Shown: positions 6,989 through 7,487 of the stretch, in pieces
Layout of the letters: every line of letters begins with the position of its first letter
Numbering within the stretch: position 1 is the first letter of the stretch
Source: Bacteroidota bacterium
GTDB lineage: Bacteria; Bacteroidota; Bacteroidia; Bacteroidales; B39-G9
DNA length: 7,487 nt
Assembly: GCA_030592465.1 (NCBI GenBank)
Contig: JAUVJB010000147.1
Location: 1-7,487 of the forward strand
Direction: 5' to 3'
Position numbers and translations under genes: made by a program
The notes under the pieces: generated by a model
Databases searched by the model: none
Seen by the model: only the letters and a program-made list of their open reading frames with translations
Told to the model about the DNA's origin: nothing

Positions 6989-7487
6989 TCATACAGAACA
7001 AATATTTTTAATAAAATCAAATAATACTTTATTAAGATTATTCACAGATAGAGGAATATCCCAATTATTTTTATTTCTTACTTCAACATAATTTGAAACA
7101 ACTCTAATCTCTATAAAAGGTACTTTTTCTAATAAACATACAAAAAATACTGCGGCTCCTTCCATTGTTTCAATGTCGGCATTAAATTTTTGTTTTACTT
7201 TACTGATGGTTTCTATATTTCCATGAACAACATTAACAGTTATTGCATCTGCATTTTTTAATTTATTAACAGGCTCTTGTTCAGATTTATAATTGTTTAC
7301 TAATACCCCATTTATGAAAGGTTTTTCATTATAATTTAACAACCCTATTTCAAAAAGAGTAGAAAAATCATTGTTATCTTCAACGCCAATATCAGAAAAC
7401 CGCTCAGTTACAACATTTACAACTTGACCAATTTCTATATTATGTGAAAAACTGCCACAAATTCCTGCATTTATAACTAAATCGTAA
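6989..7487 (-). CDS. mqnB: Futalosine hydrolase (5' end outside the window)
   Basis: Nucleosidase that removes hypoxanthine from futalosine to give dehypoxanthinylfutalosine, an early step of the futalosine route to menaquinone. The frame is open from the right edge (first full codon ends at 7486) to the TGA at 6989-6991. That gives 165 residues, so perhaps 40-60 N-terminal residues are missing. The TTG at 7342 is not the start, because the frame upstream is clearly homologous. The nucleoside phosphorylase/MTA-SAH nucleosidase fold shows in DLVINAGICGSFSHNIEIGQ (from residue 2), DIGVED 32-37 and ETMEGAAVF 106-114, where M108 and E109 match the ribose-binding Met-Glu of the superfamily. EIRVVSNYVEVRN follows at about 126, with S-N where MTA/SAH nucleosidase has S-D. 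The call of futalosine hydrolase rather than MTA/SAH nucleosidase rests on this SNYVExR segment and on mqnD downstream. Confidence 0.88.
   Translation of the reverse strand, partial: YDLVINAGICGSFSHNIEIGQVVNVVTERFSDIGVEDNNDFSTLFEIGLLNYNEKPFINGVLVNNYKSEQEPVNKLKNADAITVNVVHGNIETISKVKQKFNADIETMEGAAVFFVCLLEKVPFIEIRVVSNYVEVRNKNNWDIPLSVNNLNKVLFDFIKNICSV

Noticed and set aside
6989..7342. A short stand-alone gene starting at TTG 7342
   Set aside because: The frame stays open to the window edge and the upstream codons encode conserved futalosine hydrolase sequence, so this is the internal part of a longer gene.

Overview
The window is strongly AT-rich with standard stop codons. It looks like a chromosomal segment from a member of the Bacteroidota, probably an environmental or uncultured lineage. 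Three things point that way: TPR-type sensor histidine kinases with a Sec signal peptide and a single membrane span, A-rich leaders without a clear Shine-Dalgarno sequence, and TAnnTTTG-like boxes upstream of genes. Species cannot be told from the sequence.

The left two thirds (1-4923, + strand) is a tandem pair of paralogous sensor kinases. The first is cut by the left edge of the window (800 residues present, about 93 missing by comparison with its paralog). It has periplasmic-type TPRs, one TM helix, two PAS domains, HisKA and HATPase_c. The second is complete (760 residues) and has the same architecture with one PAS domain fewer. The two proteins appear collinear except for one in-frame 399-bp (133-codon) difference. 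In copy 1 that segment is bounded by a 9-bp direct repeat whose two copies lie exactly 399 bp apart. The duplication includes the 3' untranslated sequence and a rho-independent terminator, so each gene ends in nearly the same hairpin. Neither kinase has a receiver domain and no response regulator is visible, so partners must be encoded elsewhere.

The right third (4950-7487, - strand, convergent with the kinases) holds three housekeeping genes read right to left. They are mqnB (futalosine hydrolase, cut by the right edge), mqnD (1,4-dihydroxy-6-naphthoate synthase) and hldD (ADP-L-glycero-D-manno-heptose 6-epimerase). The first two belong to the futalosine route to menaquinone, so the organism probably makes its respiratory quinone that way. 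hldD supplies the heptose precursor for the LPS inner core or a related surface glycan. mqnD and hldD are 45 bp apart and may be cotranscribed, although a promoter-like box sits in the gap. mqnB and mqnD are separated by 194 bp of low-complexity DNA with a 7-bp tandem repeat and inverted copies of related words.

I see no mobile element, CRISPR array, tRNA or rRNA, and nothing that amounts to a wholly new system. The most informative feature is the kinase duplication with its clean one-domain indel and patchy near-identity.
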